This document shows positions 40,936-49,241 of a stretch of 64,000 bases of DNA, piece after piece. The notes under the pieces were generated by a model, which was given only the letters and a program-made list of their open reading frames with translations, made no database searches and had not been told where the DNA came from. Origin of the DNA: Streptomyces sp. AC555_RSS877 (GTDB lineage Bacteria; Actinomycetota; Actinomycetes; Streptomycetales; Streptomycetaceae); the NCBI RefSeq assembly GCF_019049245.1, contig NZ_JAGMUK010000120.1, positions 1-64,000 on the forward strand. Direction: 5' to 3'. A program made the translations under genes and the position numbers. Every line of letters starts with the position of its first letter. The stretch's first letter is position 1.

Positions 40936-41817
40936 TCAGGCATTGTCTCGGATGCCCGCAAAGAGGTCGTCCTCGGGGAGGGAGGTATCGACGAGGGACT
41001 TCGCCAGCTCGTACTCCTCCGTCGGCCAGACCTCCTTCTGGACGTCCATCGGCACCCGGAACCAGCCGCCGTCGGGGTCGATCTGCGTGGCGTGCGCGAT
41101 CAGGGCCTTGTCGCGGATCTCGTAGAAGTCGGCGCACGGAACGTGCGTGGTCAGGGTCCGCTCCTCGCGCTGGATCTCGTCCCAGCGCTTGAGCCAGTCC
41201 CCGTACGGCGACTCCAGGCCCCGGTCCAGCATCGCCTGGTGCAGCGCCTCGGTGCGCGGGCGGTTGAAGCCCTGGTTGTAGTACAGCTTCAGCGGCTGGT
41301 ACGCCGGGCCGAACTCCTCCTCCGGGTACTTCGCGGTGTCCGCCGCGCCCTCGAACGCCACCATCGAGATCTTGTGGGTCATGATGTGGTCGGGGTGCGG
41401 GTAGCCGCCGTTCTCGTCGTACGTCGTGATGACCTGCGGACGGAACGAGCGGATCTTCTTCACCAGCTCGCCGGACGCCTTGTCGACGTCCTCCAGGGCG
41501 AAGCAGCCCTCGGGCAGCGGCGGCAGCGGGTCGCCCTCGGGCAGACCGGAGTCGACGAAACCGAGCCACTCCTGCCCGACGCCGAGGATCTCGCGGGCCT
41601 CGTCCATCTCCTTCTTGCGTACCTCGTGGATGTTCTCCTCGATGTACTTGTCGCCCTGCAGCTTGGGATTGAGGATGGAACCGCGCTCCCCACCCGTGCA
41701 GGTCACGACCAGCACGTCCACCCCCTCGGACACGTACTTCGCCATGGTGGCCGCGCCCTTGCTCGACTCGTCGTCGGGGTGGGCATGCACGGCCATCAGT
41801 CGCAGCTGGTCAGTCAA
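40936..41817 (-). CDS. mca: Mycothiol S-conjugate amidase Mca
   Basis: Cleaves mycothiol S-conjugates of toxins to a mercapturic acid, which is exported, and GlcN-inositol, which is reused. The zinc deacetylase fold of the LmbE/PIG-L family shows HPDDE at residues 13-17 and HPDH near 145, the three zinc ligands and catalytic aspartate. The 293-residue length and the sequences KYVSEGVDVLVVTCTGGERGSILNP and YYNQGFNRPRTEALHQAML are those of Mca rather than the shorter MshB. The start is TTG at 41817, with GAGGAT upstream. Mycothiol is limited to actinomycetes, which helps identify the organism. It is divergent from the DUF4307 gene. Confidence 0.95.
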   Translation of the reverse strand: MTDQLRLMAVHAHPDDESSKGAATMAKYVSEGVDVLVVTCTGGERGSILNPKLQGDKYIEENIHEVRKKEMDEAREILGVGQEWLGFVDSGLPEGDPLPPLPEGCFALEDVDKASGELVKKIRSFRPQVITTYDENGGYPHPDHIMTHKISMVAFEGAADTAKYPEEEFGPAYQPLKLYYNQGFNRPRTEALHQAMLDRGLESPYGDWLKRWDEIQREERTLTTHVPCADFYEIRDKALIAHATQIDPDGGWFRVPMDVQKEVWPTEEYELAKSLVDTSLPEDDLFAGIRDNA

Positions 41818-41940
41818 GACTCAATCCTCGTAGTCGGCGCCCGATGTGAACGGGTGCGATCGGCGCTTCTATAGTGACCGAATCGAGGGGCCAATAATTC
41901 CGGGTCCCCCGCTTCGGAGGCCCTGCCGGGAGGGACGATC

Positions 41941-42339
41941 ATGAGCACGGCGAGCACGCGACTGCCCGAGGGCCGCTACGGCCGCTCCTCGGACGAGCGT
42001 GCCGACCACCGACTCAAGATCGCCGGTGCCGTCCTCGCCGCTCTGCTTCTCGCCCTCGTGGGGTACTTCGCGTACCACTACGTCGGCCAGAACAAGATCA
42101 GCGCCGAGGTGATCACCTTCGAGCCGGGGAAGGACGCGGTGCGGATCCACCTGGAGGTCCGCAAGGACTCCGGTGCGAACGGCTACTGCACCCTGCGCTC
42201 CCAGGCGGAGAGCGGCGCCGAGGTGGGCCGGGCCGACTTCCGCTTCGACGGGGACGCCACCCGCATCGACAAGGTCCTCACGCTGCGCACCACGGCACCG
42301 GGCACCACGGCCGAGCTGCTCGGCTGTCACGCCGACTGA
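41941..42339 (+). CDS. DUF4307 membrane protein (132 aa)
   Basis: A bitopic membrane protein. After a charged N-terminus (LPEGRYGRSSDERADHRLK) comes a single transmembrane helix IAGAVLAALLLALVGYFAYHYVG (about residues 30-52), and then an extracytoplasmic beta-rich domain (AEVITFEPGKDAVRIHLEVRKDSG, YCTLRSQAESGAEVGRADFRF) with two cysteines that could pair. Typical of the DUF4307 family, conserved beside mca in actinomycetes. GGGAGGGA precedes the ATG. Function not established. Confidence 0.88.
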   Translation: MSTASTRLPEGRYGRSSDERADHRLKIAGAVLAALLLALVGYFAYHYVGQNKISAEVITFEPGKDAVRIHLEVRKDSGANGYCTLRSQAESGAEVGRADFRFDGDATRIDKVLTLRTTAPGTTAELLGCHAD

Positions 42340-42506
42340 GGTACTCCGCGATGCGTAGGCCCTGGCCTGCGACGACGGGATTCTGAGGCTTATGTCCTCC
42401 CCCTTGGGCCGCTGAATTGTTAGGCTCGTGGTTTCGCCCATCCGTGAAGGAACATTCTTCTGGGTAGGGCGATGCTTTGTATTCCCAGTACCTACGAGGA
42501 GCACCT

Positions 42507-43007
42507 GTGACCCAGACCAGCGAGAACGTCACCTGGCTGACCCAGGAGGCGTACAACCAGCTCAAGGCCGAGCTGGAGTACCTGTCTGGTCCTGCGCGCA
42601 CGGATATCGCCGCCAAGATCGCGGCCGCGCGCGAGGAGGGCGACCTGCGCGAGAACGGCGGGTACCACGCGGCCAAGGAAGAGCAGGGCAAGCAGGAGCT
42701 CCGAGTGCGCCAGCTGACCCAGCTCCTGGACAACGCCAAGGTCGGTGAGGCCCCGGCCTCCACCGACGGTGCGGTGGCGCCCGGCATGGTCGTGACGATC
42801 GCCTTCGACGGTGACGAGGACGACACGATGACCTTCCTGCTGGCGTCGCGCGAGTACGCGAGTGCCGACGTCGAGACGTACTCCCCGCAGTCCCCGCTGG
42901 GCTCCGGCGTGATCGGCCACAAGGTCGGCGAGAACGCGCAGTACGAGCTGCCGAACGGCAAGAAGGCCTCGGTGACCATCCTCAAGGCCGAGCCCTACAG
43001 CGGCTGA
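42507..43007 (+). CDS. greA: Transcription elongation factor GreA
   Basis: Binds the RNA polymerase secondary channel and stimulates transcript cleavage to rescue backtracked complexes. Residues 1-75 form the antiparallel coiled coil with the acidic tip in EEGDLRENGGYHAAKEEQGKQELR, and the rest is the FKBP-like C-terminal domain (SPLGSGVIGHKVGENAQYELPNGKKASVTI). The 166-residue length is normal. The GTG at 42507 is preferred over an earlier in-frame ATG because ACGAGGAG lies seven bases before it. A likely bidirectional terminator follows. Confidence 0.95.
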   Translation: MTQTSENVTWLTQEAYNQLKAELEYLSGPARTDIAAKIAAAREEGDLRENGGYHAAKEEQGKQELRVRQLTQLLDNAKVGEAPASTDGAVAPGMVVTIAFDGDEDDTMTFLLASREYASADVETYSPQSPLGSGVIGHKVGENAQYELPNGKKASVTILKAEPYSG

Positions 43008-43032
43008 CCCGGCCCCCGGCATGTCCTTCCGA

Positions 43033-43060
43033 GCCCCCGGCGTCCGCTGACGCCGGGGGC
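43033..43060. terminator. Bidirectional terminator between greA and the ABC permease
   Basis: GCCCCCGGCGTC (43033-43044) and GACGCCGGGGGC (43049-43060) are perfect 12 bp arms with a 4-base loop, between two convergent genes. Confidence 0.85.
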
Positions 43061-43084
43061 CTCGTCATGCCGCCGTCGGGCGCC

Positions 43085-43930
43085 TCAGGCCGTCGCCGAG
43101 CGGTACTTGCGCACCGCGAGGGTTCTGAACAGGGCGATGATCAGGACCGAGTAGATCATCGAGGCCCACACCGAGTGCTGCATCGGCCAGGCGTCCGAGG
43201 TCGAGACCCCCGGGTTGCCGAACAGCTCGCGGCAGGCCTGGACGGTGGCGCTGAACGGGTTCCAGTCGGCGACGTGGCGCAGCCAGGGCGTCATCTGGCT
43301 GGAGTCCACGAACGCGTTGGAGACGAACGTCACGGGGAAGAGCCAGATCAGCCCGCCCGAGGTGGCCGCTTCCGGTGTCCGCACGGACAGACCGATCACC
43401 GCGCCGATCCAGGTGAACGCGTATCCCGTCAGGAGCAGCAGCCCGAAGGCGCCGAGCACCTCACCCACGCTGGTGTGGGTCCGCCATCCGACCAGCAGGG
43501 CGACGACGGCCAGCACGAACAGCGTGAGCGCGGTCTGCACGAGGTCGGCGAGCGTCCGTCCGGTCAGCACCGCGCCGCGAGCCATGGGCAGCGAGCGGAA
43601 GCGGTCGATGAGCCCCTTGTGCATGTCGTCGGCGATGCCCGCTCCGGCGCCCGCGGTGGCGAAGGTCACCGTCTGCGCGAAGATGCCCGCCATCAGGAAC
43701 TCGCGGTAGACGCCGGGGTCGGTGGTGCCGCCGATGTTCATCGAGCCGCCGAAGACGTAGCTGAACAGCACCACGAACATGATCGGCTGGATGAGCCCGA
43801 AGATGACCATCTCCGGGATGCGGGACATCCGGATCAGGTTGCGTTTGGCGACGACCAGCGAGTCGCGGACCGACTGCGTGACGGGGTTGGTGGGCGCCGT
43901 GATCCGCACGGCGTCGCTGGCGGCACTCAC
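43085..43930 (-). CDS. ABC-2 type (DrrB-like) exporter permease (281 aa)
   Basis: Membrane half of an ABC exporter. Six hydrophobic segments after a cytoplasmic start, with the family marks NLIRMSRIPEMVIFGLIQPIMFVVLF, the central GIADDMHKGLIDRFRSLPMARGAVLTGR, and LIWLFPVTFVSNAFVDSSQMTPWLRHVADWNPFSATVQACR before the last helix. These are typical of the daunorubicin-resistance DrrB group. The GTG start overlaps the ATPase stop (GTGA at 43930-43927). With the ATPase it would export a hydrophobic drug or lipid. Confidence 0.93.
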   Translation of the reverse strand: MSAASDAVRITAPTNPVTQSVRDSLVVAKRNLIRMSRIPEMVIFGLIQPIMFVVLFSYVFGGSMNIGGTTDPGVYREFLMAGIFAQTVTFATAGAGAGIADDMHKGLIDRFRSLPMARGAVLTGRTLADLVQTALTLFVLAVVALLVGWRTHTSVGEVLGAFGLLLLTGYAFTWIGAVIGLSVRTPEAATSGGLIWLFPVTFVSNAFVDSSQMTPWLRHVADWNPFSATVQACRELFGNPGVSTSDAWPMQHSVWASMIYSVLIIALFRTLAVRKYRSATA

Positions 43931-44967
43931 TTGGCGCTCTCCTTCTTGTGCCGACGGTCTTTGGCGTCCTGCGTGTCTTTGGCGTCCTTGGCGTTCTTGG
44001 TTGCCGTGCCGTTCTCCTCGTCCTTGGTCTCGGCCACGTGACCGGTCAGGGAGAGGAAGACGTCGTCCAGGGTCGGGCGGCGCAGGCCGATGTCGTCTAT
44101 CTCGATGCCGCGGGCGTCCAGTTCGCGGATGACCTCGGCGAGGAGCTTCGCGCCGCCGGTGACGGGCACGGTGAGCTTGCGGGTGTGCTCCTCCAGGGTG
44201 GTGTCGCCCTTGCCGAAGCCGCCCAGCACCTCGCGGGCGGTCGGGATGTGCTCCCGCTCGTGCACCACGACCTCGACGCGCTCGCCGCCGGTGCGGGCCT
44301 TGAGCTGGTCGGAGGTGCCGCGGGCGATGACACGGCCGTGGTCGACCACGGCGATGTCGTGGGCGAGGTGATCGGCCTCTTCCAGGTACTGGGTGGTCAG
44401 CAGCAGGGTCGTGCCGCCGGAGACCAGCTGTTTGATGACCTCCCACAGTTGCTGGCGGTTGCGCGGGTCGAGGCCGGTCGTCGGCTCGTCCATGAACATC
44501 ACGGGCGGGGACACGACGAGCGCCGCGGCCAGGTCGAGGCGGCGGCGCATGCCGCCGGAGTAGGTCTTCGCGGGGCGGTCGGCCGCGTCCGCCAGGTTGA
44601 ACTGCTCCAGCAGCTCCGCGGCCCGGGCCTTCGCGGCCTTGGCCTTCATCTGGTAGAGCTGGCCGACCATCTGGATGTTCTCGCGGCCGGTCAGGTATTC
44701 GTCCACCGCGGCGAACTGGCCGGACAGGCCGATCGAGCGCCGCACCTCGTTGGGCTGTTTCAGCACGTCGAGGCCGGCGACGACCGCCCTGCCGCTGTCG
44801 GGGCGCAGCAGCGTCGTCAGACAGCGGACGGTGGTCGTCTTGCCCGCGCCGTTCGGCCCGAGCAGGCCCAGCACGGTGCCCTCGGGGACATCGAGATCGA
44901 CGCCGTCCAGAGCCCTTACGTCACCGAAGGTCTTGACCAGACCTTCGGCATAGATGGCGCCTGGCAT
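43927..44967 (-). CDS. DrrA-type ABC transporter ATPase (346 aa)
   Basis: Energises the permease encoded next. Walker A GPNGAGKTT, Q-loop region LSGQFAAVDEYLTGREN, signature YSGGMRRRLDLAAAL, Walker B VMFMDEPTTGLDP and the switch histidine region LLLTTQYLEEADHLAHD are all intact. The C-terminal domain common to DrrA proteins ends with RPTLDDVFLSLTGH, after which there is an unusual tail of Lys/Asp/Ala repeats (NAKDAKDTQDAKDRRHKK) encoded by short DNA repeats. The ATG at 44967 has GGAG eight bases upstream. The upstream gap carries the palindrome at 45035-45048. It is downstream of ilvA on the same strand but has its own promoter region. Confidence 0.94.
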   Translation of the reverse strand: MPGAIYAEGLVKTFGDVRALDGVDLDVPEGTVLGLLGPNGAGKTTTVRCLTTLLRPDSGRAVVAGLDVLKQPNEVRRSIGLSGQFAAVDEYLTGRENIQMVGQLYQMKAKAAKARAAELLEQFNLADAADRPAKTYSGGMRRRLDLAAALVVSPPVMFMDEPTTGLDPRNRQQLWEVIKQLVSGGTTLLLTTQYLEEADHLAHDIAVVDHGRVIARGTSDQLKARTGGERVEVVVHEREHIPTAREVLGGFGKGDTTLEEHTRKLTVPVTGGAKLLAEVIRELDARGIEIDDIGLRRPTLDDVFLSLTGHVAETKDEENGTATKNAKDAKDTQDAKDRRHKKESAK

Positions 44968-45034
44968 AAAAGTCTCCACGTCGTTGGGGAATCTTCTGAG
45001 AGTCTGGGTACGGGTGGCACACGACACACCGTAT

Positions 45035-45048
45035 CGCGATATATCGCG
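45035..45048. promoter_or_regulatory. Perfect palindrome CGCGATATATCGCG upstream of the DrrAB-type genes
   Basis: A 14 bp self-complementary site, with TATCGCGATA (45032-45041) overlapping it, in the 127 bp gap between ilvA and the ABC ATPase start. It lies 68 bp before the start. Such AT-rich palindromes with CGCG flanks are typical operators for PadR/TetR-type repressors of drug exporters. No PadR gene adjoins it in this window. Confidence 0.6.
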
Positions 45049-45094
45049 TCTCTCAATGGACTTACCCGATCGGGTGACAAAGAGACGCCTGACC

Positions 45095-46324
45095 TCAGCC
45101 GATGACCGTGTAGCCCGCGTCGCGCAGGGCCTGGCCGACCTCGGCGCAGTGCGCCGGTCCCTTCGTCTCCAGGTGCAGCTCCACCTCCGCCTCCGTGAGC
45201 CCGAGCCGTGGATCGGTCCGTACGTGGCCCACATCGAGGACGTTAGCGTCCACCACTGACAACACCCCGAGAAGCGTCGCGAGGGCGCCGGGCCGGTCCG
45301 TCAGCCGGAGGCGTACGGCCAGGTAGCGGCCCTGCGCGGCCAGTCCGTGGGTCAGCACGCGCTGCATCAGCAGCGGATCGACGTTCCCGCCGGACAGCAC
45401 CGCCACGACCGGCCCCTCGAAGGAGCCGGGGTCGCTCAGCAGCGCGGCGACCGGGCTCGCCCCGGCCGGCTCGACGACCAGCTTGGCCCGCTCCAGGCAC
45501 AGCAGCAGCCCGGTGGACAGCTCGTCCTCCGTCACCGTGCGCACCTCGTCGACCAGCTCACCGATGATCCCGAACGGCACGTCGCCGGGCCGTCCGACCT
45601 TGATGCCGTCGGCCATGGTCGCCGGGTTCTCGATCACCACGGGACGCCCGGCCGCCAGCGAGGGCGGGTACGCGGCCGCGCCCGCCGCCTGGACGCCCAC
45701 GATCCGCACGTCCGGCCTGAGCGCCTTCACCGCGACCGCGATGCCGGCCGCCAGCCCGCCGCCGCCGATGCCGACGACGATCGTGCGCACCTCGGGGCAC
45801 TGCTCCAGGATCTCCAGGCCGACCGTGCCCTGGCCTGCGATGATGTCAGGGTGGTCGAACGGGTGGATGAACACCGCGCCGGTCGCCTCCGCGTACTCCT
45901 GCGCGGCGGCCAGCGTCTCGTCGACCACCTGCCCGTGCAGGCGCACCTCGGCGCCGTAGTGCCGGGTGGCGCTGATCTTCGGCAGCGGGGCGCCCTTCGG
46001 CATGAACACCGTGGAGCCCACGCCGAGCAGCGACGACGCCAGGGCCACGCCCTGCGCGTGGTTGCCCGCGCTGGCCGCGACGACTCCCGCGGCCCGCTCC
46101 TCGGGCAGCAGCCCGGCGATACGGACGTACGCGCCGCGCAGCTTGAACGAGCCCGTCCGCTGGAGGTTCTCGCACTTGAAGTGGACCGGCGCGCCGACCA
46201 GCCGGGTCAGATGCCGGCTGCCCTCCATCGCGGTCATCCTCGCCACGCCCGAGAGCATCTTCTGGGCACCACGCACGTCGTCGAGCGTCACCGGCGGCAC
46301 GGAAGGGACCTCGCGGTAGTTCAT
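45095..46324 (-). CDS. ilvA: Threonine ammonia-lyase (threonine dehydratase)
   Basis: Deaminates L-threonine to 2-oxobutyrate, feeding isoleucine synthesis or threonine breakdown. A PLP fold-type II catalytic domain: the PLP lysine is in NLQRTGSFKLRGAYV, SAGNHAQGVALAS binds the carboxylate, and the phosphate loop is VGIGGGGLAAGI. The C-terminal 80 residues are one ACT-like domain (RYLAVRLRLTDRPGALATLLGVLSVVDANVLDVGHVR), so a single-ACT type of 409 residues, common in actinomycetes and often of the catabolic kind. It is divergent from the MarR regulator across a 144 bp gap. Confidence 0.93.
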   Translation of the reverse strand: MNYREVPSVPPVTLDDVRGAQKMLSGVARMTAMEGSRHLTRLVGAPVHFKCENLQRTGSFKLRGAYVRIAGLLPEERAAGVVAASAGNHAQGVALASSLLGVGSTVFMPKGAPLPKISATRHYGAEVRLHGQVVDETLAAAQEYAEATGAVFIHPFDHPDIIAGQGTVGLEILEQCPEVRTIVVGIGGGGLAAGIAVAVKALRPDVRIVGVQAAGAAAYPPSLAAGRPVVIENPATMADGIKVGRPGDVPFGIIGELVDEVRTVTEDELSTGLLLCLERAKLVVEPAGASPVAALLSDPGSFEGPVVAVLSGGNVDPLLMQRVLTHGLAAQGRYLAVRLRLTDRPGALATLLGVLSVVDANVLDVGHVRTDPRLGLTEAEVELHLETKGPAHCAEVGQALRDAGYTVIG

Positions 46325-46468
46325 GGCTCAAGTCTCGCAGTTCACACGCGCGGGCCCCCTCCGTGACCAACCTCCGAGACCGGTTTGCGCAGCCCTGGTA
46401 CGGCCCGCCTCCGGGCCGCGTACCCTGTCCCCCAATCCAGCACCCCTTCACGAAGTGAGCCTCCGGCC

Positions 46469-46993
46469 ATGCCCACAACACCTGAAATGTCGATGGACAT
46501 GACGACCGTCGGTGACAGCGGTCTCCTCGACACGCTGCAGCACGAGGTGGCGGTGTTCGCCCGACGTGCCGAACAGACCCGGCTCGGCGGGGTGGGGCAG
46601 GTGCGCAACTCCATGGACCGCGCCGCGTACCTGCTGCTGAACCGGCTCGACAAGGAAGGCCCGATGGGCGTCAAGGCGCTCGCCGCGAGCATGGGGATCG
46701 ACTCGTCGACGGTCACCCGTCAGGTCGCTCCGCTCGTCGACACCGGGCTCGTCAAGCGGACCTCGCACCCCGAGGACGGGCGGGCGGTGGTGCTCCAGCT
46801 CTCCCCGCGCGGGCTGTCCCGCCTCGAGGAAGTGCGCTCGTCGCGGCGTCAGTTGATGGCCGAGCTGACACACGACTGGGCGCCGGAGGAGCGCGAGGCG
46901 TTCTGCACGCTCCTCACGCGCTTCAACACCGCCCTCTCCGCACGCATGTCGGCCCACGACGTACCGGGGGCCGACGCGCCGTCCGCCTCCTGA
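46469..46993 (+). CDS. MarR-family transcriptional regulator (174 aa)
   Basis: A dimeric winged-helix regulator. The DNA-binding part is MGVKALAASMGIDSSTVTRQVAPLVDTGLVKRTSHPEDGRAVVLQLSPRG, with the wing aspartate and arginine of the family. The helices around it form the dimerisation core. The Met at 46469 begins the recognisable protein; earlier Mets belong to a non-coding stretch. It is divergent from ilvA. What it senses is not apparent; adjacency suggests it may regulate itself and perhaps ilvA. Confidence 0.9.
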   Translation: MPTTPEMSMDMTTVGDSGLLDTLQHEVAVFARRAEQTRLGGVGQVRNSMDRAAYLLLNRLDKEGPMGVKALAASMGIDSSTVTRQVAPLVDTGLVKRTSHPEDGRAVVLQLSPRGLSRLEEVRSSRRQLMAELTHDWAPEEREAFCTLLTRFNTALSARMSAHDVPGADAPSAS

Positions 46994-47158
46994 CGGCCGG
47001 CTCCCCGCGCACCGGCGCGGAGTTCTCGGCCCTGCGCGGCCCTTGACCAACGGGCCGCGCCTGGCCTCATATGAGACCGGGTCCCCGTCGTACACCGATG
47101 CGCATGCCGTACGGGGCCGGACCCGTTCTCTCAGGATCGCCCTCAGGCGGGAGGTGCG

Positions 47159-47662
47159 GTGCGGCAACGGCAGGCGGCCCAGGGGGCCCGCCGGGCCCGC
47201 GAGTTCGAGGCGTTCGTCGCGGGCGCGGCCGGGCGGCTGCTGCACGCCGCCACGCTCCTCACCGCGGAGGACCCGCACGACAACCCGCGTGCGCGGCGCC
47301 TGCTGACGCTGGCTCTGGGGCACACGTACGCGTGCTGGGACCGGCTGCGCGGCGAGGACCCGTACGACCGGGCCCGCCAGTACCTGGCCACCCGCTTCGC
47401 GCGGGGGGCGTGGCACCACTACGGCGGCCTCGTCCCGGCCCGCCGCGACCCCGCCGGCGCTCTGGCCCGGCTCGCTCCGCAGGAACGCCTGATCCTCGTC
47501 CTCAGGTTGTACGAGGGCGTCGCCGAGGAACAGGCGGCGGCGCTCCTGGGCATCCCCGTCGAACGCGTCCGCACCCTGTGCGACCGGGCCACGGCGACCA
47601 TGCTGCATCCGCCCCGGGGCCCGGCGCCGTCGGTGGCCGGGCCGAGGGTGGCGCCGTCTTGA
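47159..47662 (+). CDS. SigE-like sigma-70 family factor with weak region 2 (167 aa)
   Basis: Short extracytoplasmic-function sigma-like protein. Region 4 is good: LARLAPQERLILVLRLYEGVAEEQAAALLGIPVERVRTLCDRATATM is a helix-turn-helix in the usual position. Region 2 is only faintly recognisable (FEAFVAGAAGRLLHAATLLTAEDP, ARRLLTLALGHTYACWDRLRGED), and the core-binding and -10 melting residues cannot be confirmed, as in the SigE-like (SACE-type) actinobacterial subfamily. The GTG at 47159 follows GGGAGG. The gene 26 bp downstream encodes a small membrane protein that could be its anti-sigma partner. Confidence 0.72.
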   Translation: MRQRQAAQGARRAREFEAFVAGAAGRLLHAATLLTAEDPHDNPRARRLLTLALGHTYACWDRLRGEDPYDRARQYLATRFARGAWHHYGGLVPARRDPAGALARLAPQERLILVLRLYEGVAEEQAAALLGIPVERVRTLCDRATATMLHPPRGPAPSVAGPRVAPS

Positions 47663-47687
47663 GGCGGCCCGGCGGCCGGAGGGGCGC

Positions 47688-47936
47688 GTGAACCGGCCCG
47701 AGCGGGAGGCCGCAGTACGGCGGATCATGGAGCGGTCCGTGCCGTCCGTGCCCCAGGAGCTGTACGGCGAGGTCGTGCGGCGCGGCGCCCGCATGCTGCG
47801 CCGCAGGAGGGCCGTCCGGCGCCTGCTGTGGCTGCTGCTCCTCGCCGCGACCGTCGCCTTCGTGGTGTGGGCGCTGACGGCCCAGCCGTGGGTGGAGCCG
47901 CCGTCGGACACGACTCCACCGCTCACGGACTGGTGA
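47688..47936 (+). CDS. Small membrane protein after the sigma factor (82 aa)
   Basis: A short protein with a cytoplasmic N-terminal helix rich in Arg (REAAVRRIMERSVPSVPQELYG, MLRRRRAVRR), one transmembrane helix (LLWLLLLAATVAFVVWALTA, about residues 46-65) and a short Pro/Thr/Asp-rich outer tail. The GTG start is 26 bp after the sigma stop, with GGAGG upstream. The size is too small for a zinc anti-sigma factor and there is no HxxxCxxC motif, but topology and position make it a plausible membrane-tethered regulator. Confidence 0.72.
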   Translation: MNRPEREAAVRRIMERSVPSVPQELYGEVVRRGARMLRRRRAVRRLLWLLLLAATVAFVVWALTAQPWVEPPSDTTPPLTDW

Positions 47937-48000
47937 CCTGGGCGGGGACTCGGGGCGAGCGGCCGGGGAGCGCCGCCGCCGGCCGCCAGGGGCCGGATGC

Positions 48001-49155
48001 CTAGCCGAGGGCCTGCTGCAGGTCCTCCAGGAGGTCGTCGGCGTTCTCGATGCCCACGGACAGGCGTACGAGGTCGGCGGGCACCTCCAGGGCCGAGCCG
48101 GCCGTGGACGCGTGCGTCATGCGTCCAGGGTGCTCGATGAGCGACTCGACGCCGCCCAGGGACTCGCCGAGGGTGAACACCTTGGCGCGGTTGCAGACCT
48201 CGACGGCCGCCTCCTCGCCGCCCGCGACCTGGAAGGAGATCATGCCGCCGAACGCCCGCATCTGCTTGGCGGCGACCTCGTGACCGGGGTGGTCGGGCAG
48301 ACCCGGGTACAGGACGTTCGTCACGCGCGCGTGCCGGGTGAGCATGTCGGCCACCTTGGTGGCGTTCTCGCTGTGCCGGTCCATGCGCACCGACAGCGTC
48401 TTCGTGCCGCGCAGCACCAGCCACGAGTCGAAGGGCCCGGCGACCGCGCCCATCGCGTTCTGGTGGTAGGCCAGCTCCTCGCCCAGCTCCGGGTCGCCGA
48501 CGATCAGGGCGCCGCCGACGACGTCCGAGTGGCCGCCCATGTACTTGGTCAGCGAGTGCACCACGATGTCCGCTCCGAGGGACAGCGGCTGCTGCAGGTA
48601 CGGCGTGGCGAAGGTGTTGTCGACGACGAGCCGCGCGCCCGCGTCCCGGGCGATCTGGGCGACGGCGGCGATGTCGGTGATGCCGAGCAGCGGGTTGGAG
48701 GGGGTCTCGACCCACACCGCCTTGGTCTTCGGGGTGATGGCGGCCCGTACCGCGGACGGGTCGCTGGTGTCGGCGACCGACCACTCCACTCCCCACCGGG
48801 AGACGACCTTCGCGAACAGGCGGAACGTGCCGCCGTAGGCGTCGTTGGGGATGACCACGTGGTCGCCGGGGCTGAGCAGCGTACGCAACAGGCAGTCCTC
48901 GGCCGCCAGTCCGGACGCGAACGCGAGGCCGCGGCGGCCGCCCTCCAGGGCCGCGAGGTTCTCCTCCAGGGCCGTCCTGGTCGGGTTGGCGCTGCGGCTG
49001 TACTCGTAGCCGCCGCGCAGGCCGCCGACGCCGTCCTGCTTGTAGGTCGAGACCTGGTAGATCGGCGGGACGACCGCGCCGGTGAGGGGATCCGCGGTGT
49101 TGCCCGCGTGGATCGCGAGGGTCTCGAAGTGCTGACTGATGTGCCTGTCGCTCAT
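48001..49155 (-). CDS. metB: Cystathionine gamma-synthase / gamma-lyase family enzyme
   Basis: A PLP trans-sulfuration enzyme joining an activated homoserine and cysteine to cystathionine. The Cys/Met-metabolism signature is complete: YEYSRSANPTRTALEENLAALEGG, DAYGGTFRLF, VWVETPSNPLLGITDI, VVDNTFATPYLQQPLSLGADIVVHSLTKYMGGHSDVVGG with the PLP lysine in SLTKY, and LGGVESLIEHPGRMTHAS. 384 residues from the ATG at 49155. Related gamma-lyases are almost indistinguishable by sequence, so the gamma-synthase call is by resemblance to the actinomycete metB group. It is 86 bp from, and divergent to, the next gene. Confidence 0.85.
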   Translation of the reverse strand: MSDRHISQHFETLAIHAGNTADPLTGAVVPPIYQVSTYKQDGVGGLRGGYEYSRSANPTRTALEENLAALEGGRRGLAFASGLAAEDCLLRTLLSPGDHVVIPNDAYGGTFRLFAKVVSRWGVEWSVADTSDPSAVRAAITPKTKAVWVETPSNPLLGITDIAAVAQIARDAGARLVVDNTFATPYLQQPLSLGADIVVHSLTKYMGGHSDVVGGALIVGDPELGEELAYHQNAMGAVAGPFDSWLVLRGTKTLSVRMDRHSENATKVADMLTRHARVTNVLYPGLPDHPGHEVAAKQMRAFGGMISFQVAGGEEAAVEVCNRAKVFTLGESLGGVESLIEHPGRMTHASTAGSALEVPADLVRLSVGIENADDLLEDLQQALG

Positions 49156-49241
49156 GGACACCGAGCGTAGTGCGCTCGGGAGTTTTCCACAGGCGCCGAC
49201 CGGGTTGGCCAATTGTCCGAGGCGTCTGGAACCCTTGAGGC

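Noticed and set aside
46385..46468. Longer N-terminus for the MarR regulator
   Set aside because: The upstream frame is open but encodes Pro/Arg/Ala-rich sequence in the divergent promoter gap; the family start is near 46469.
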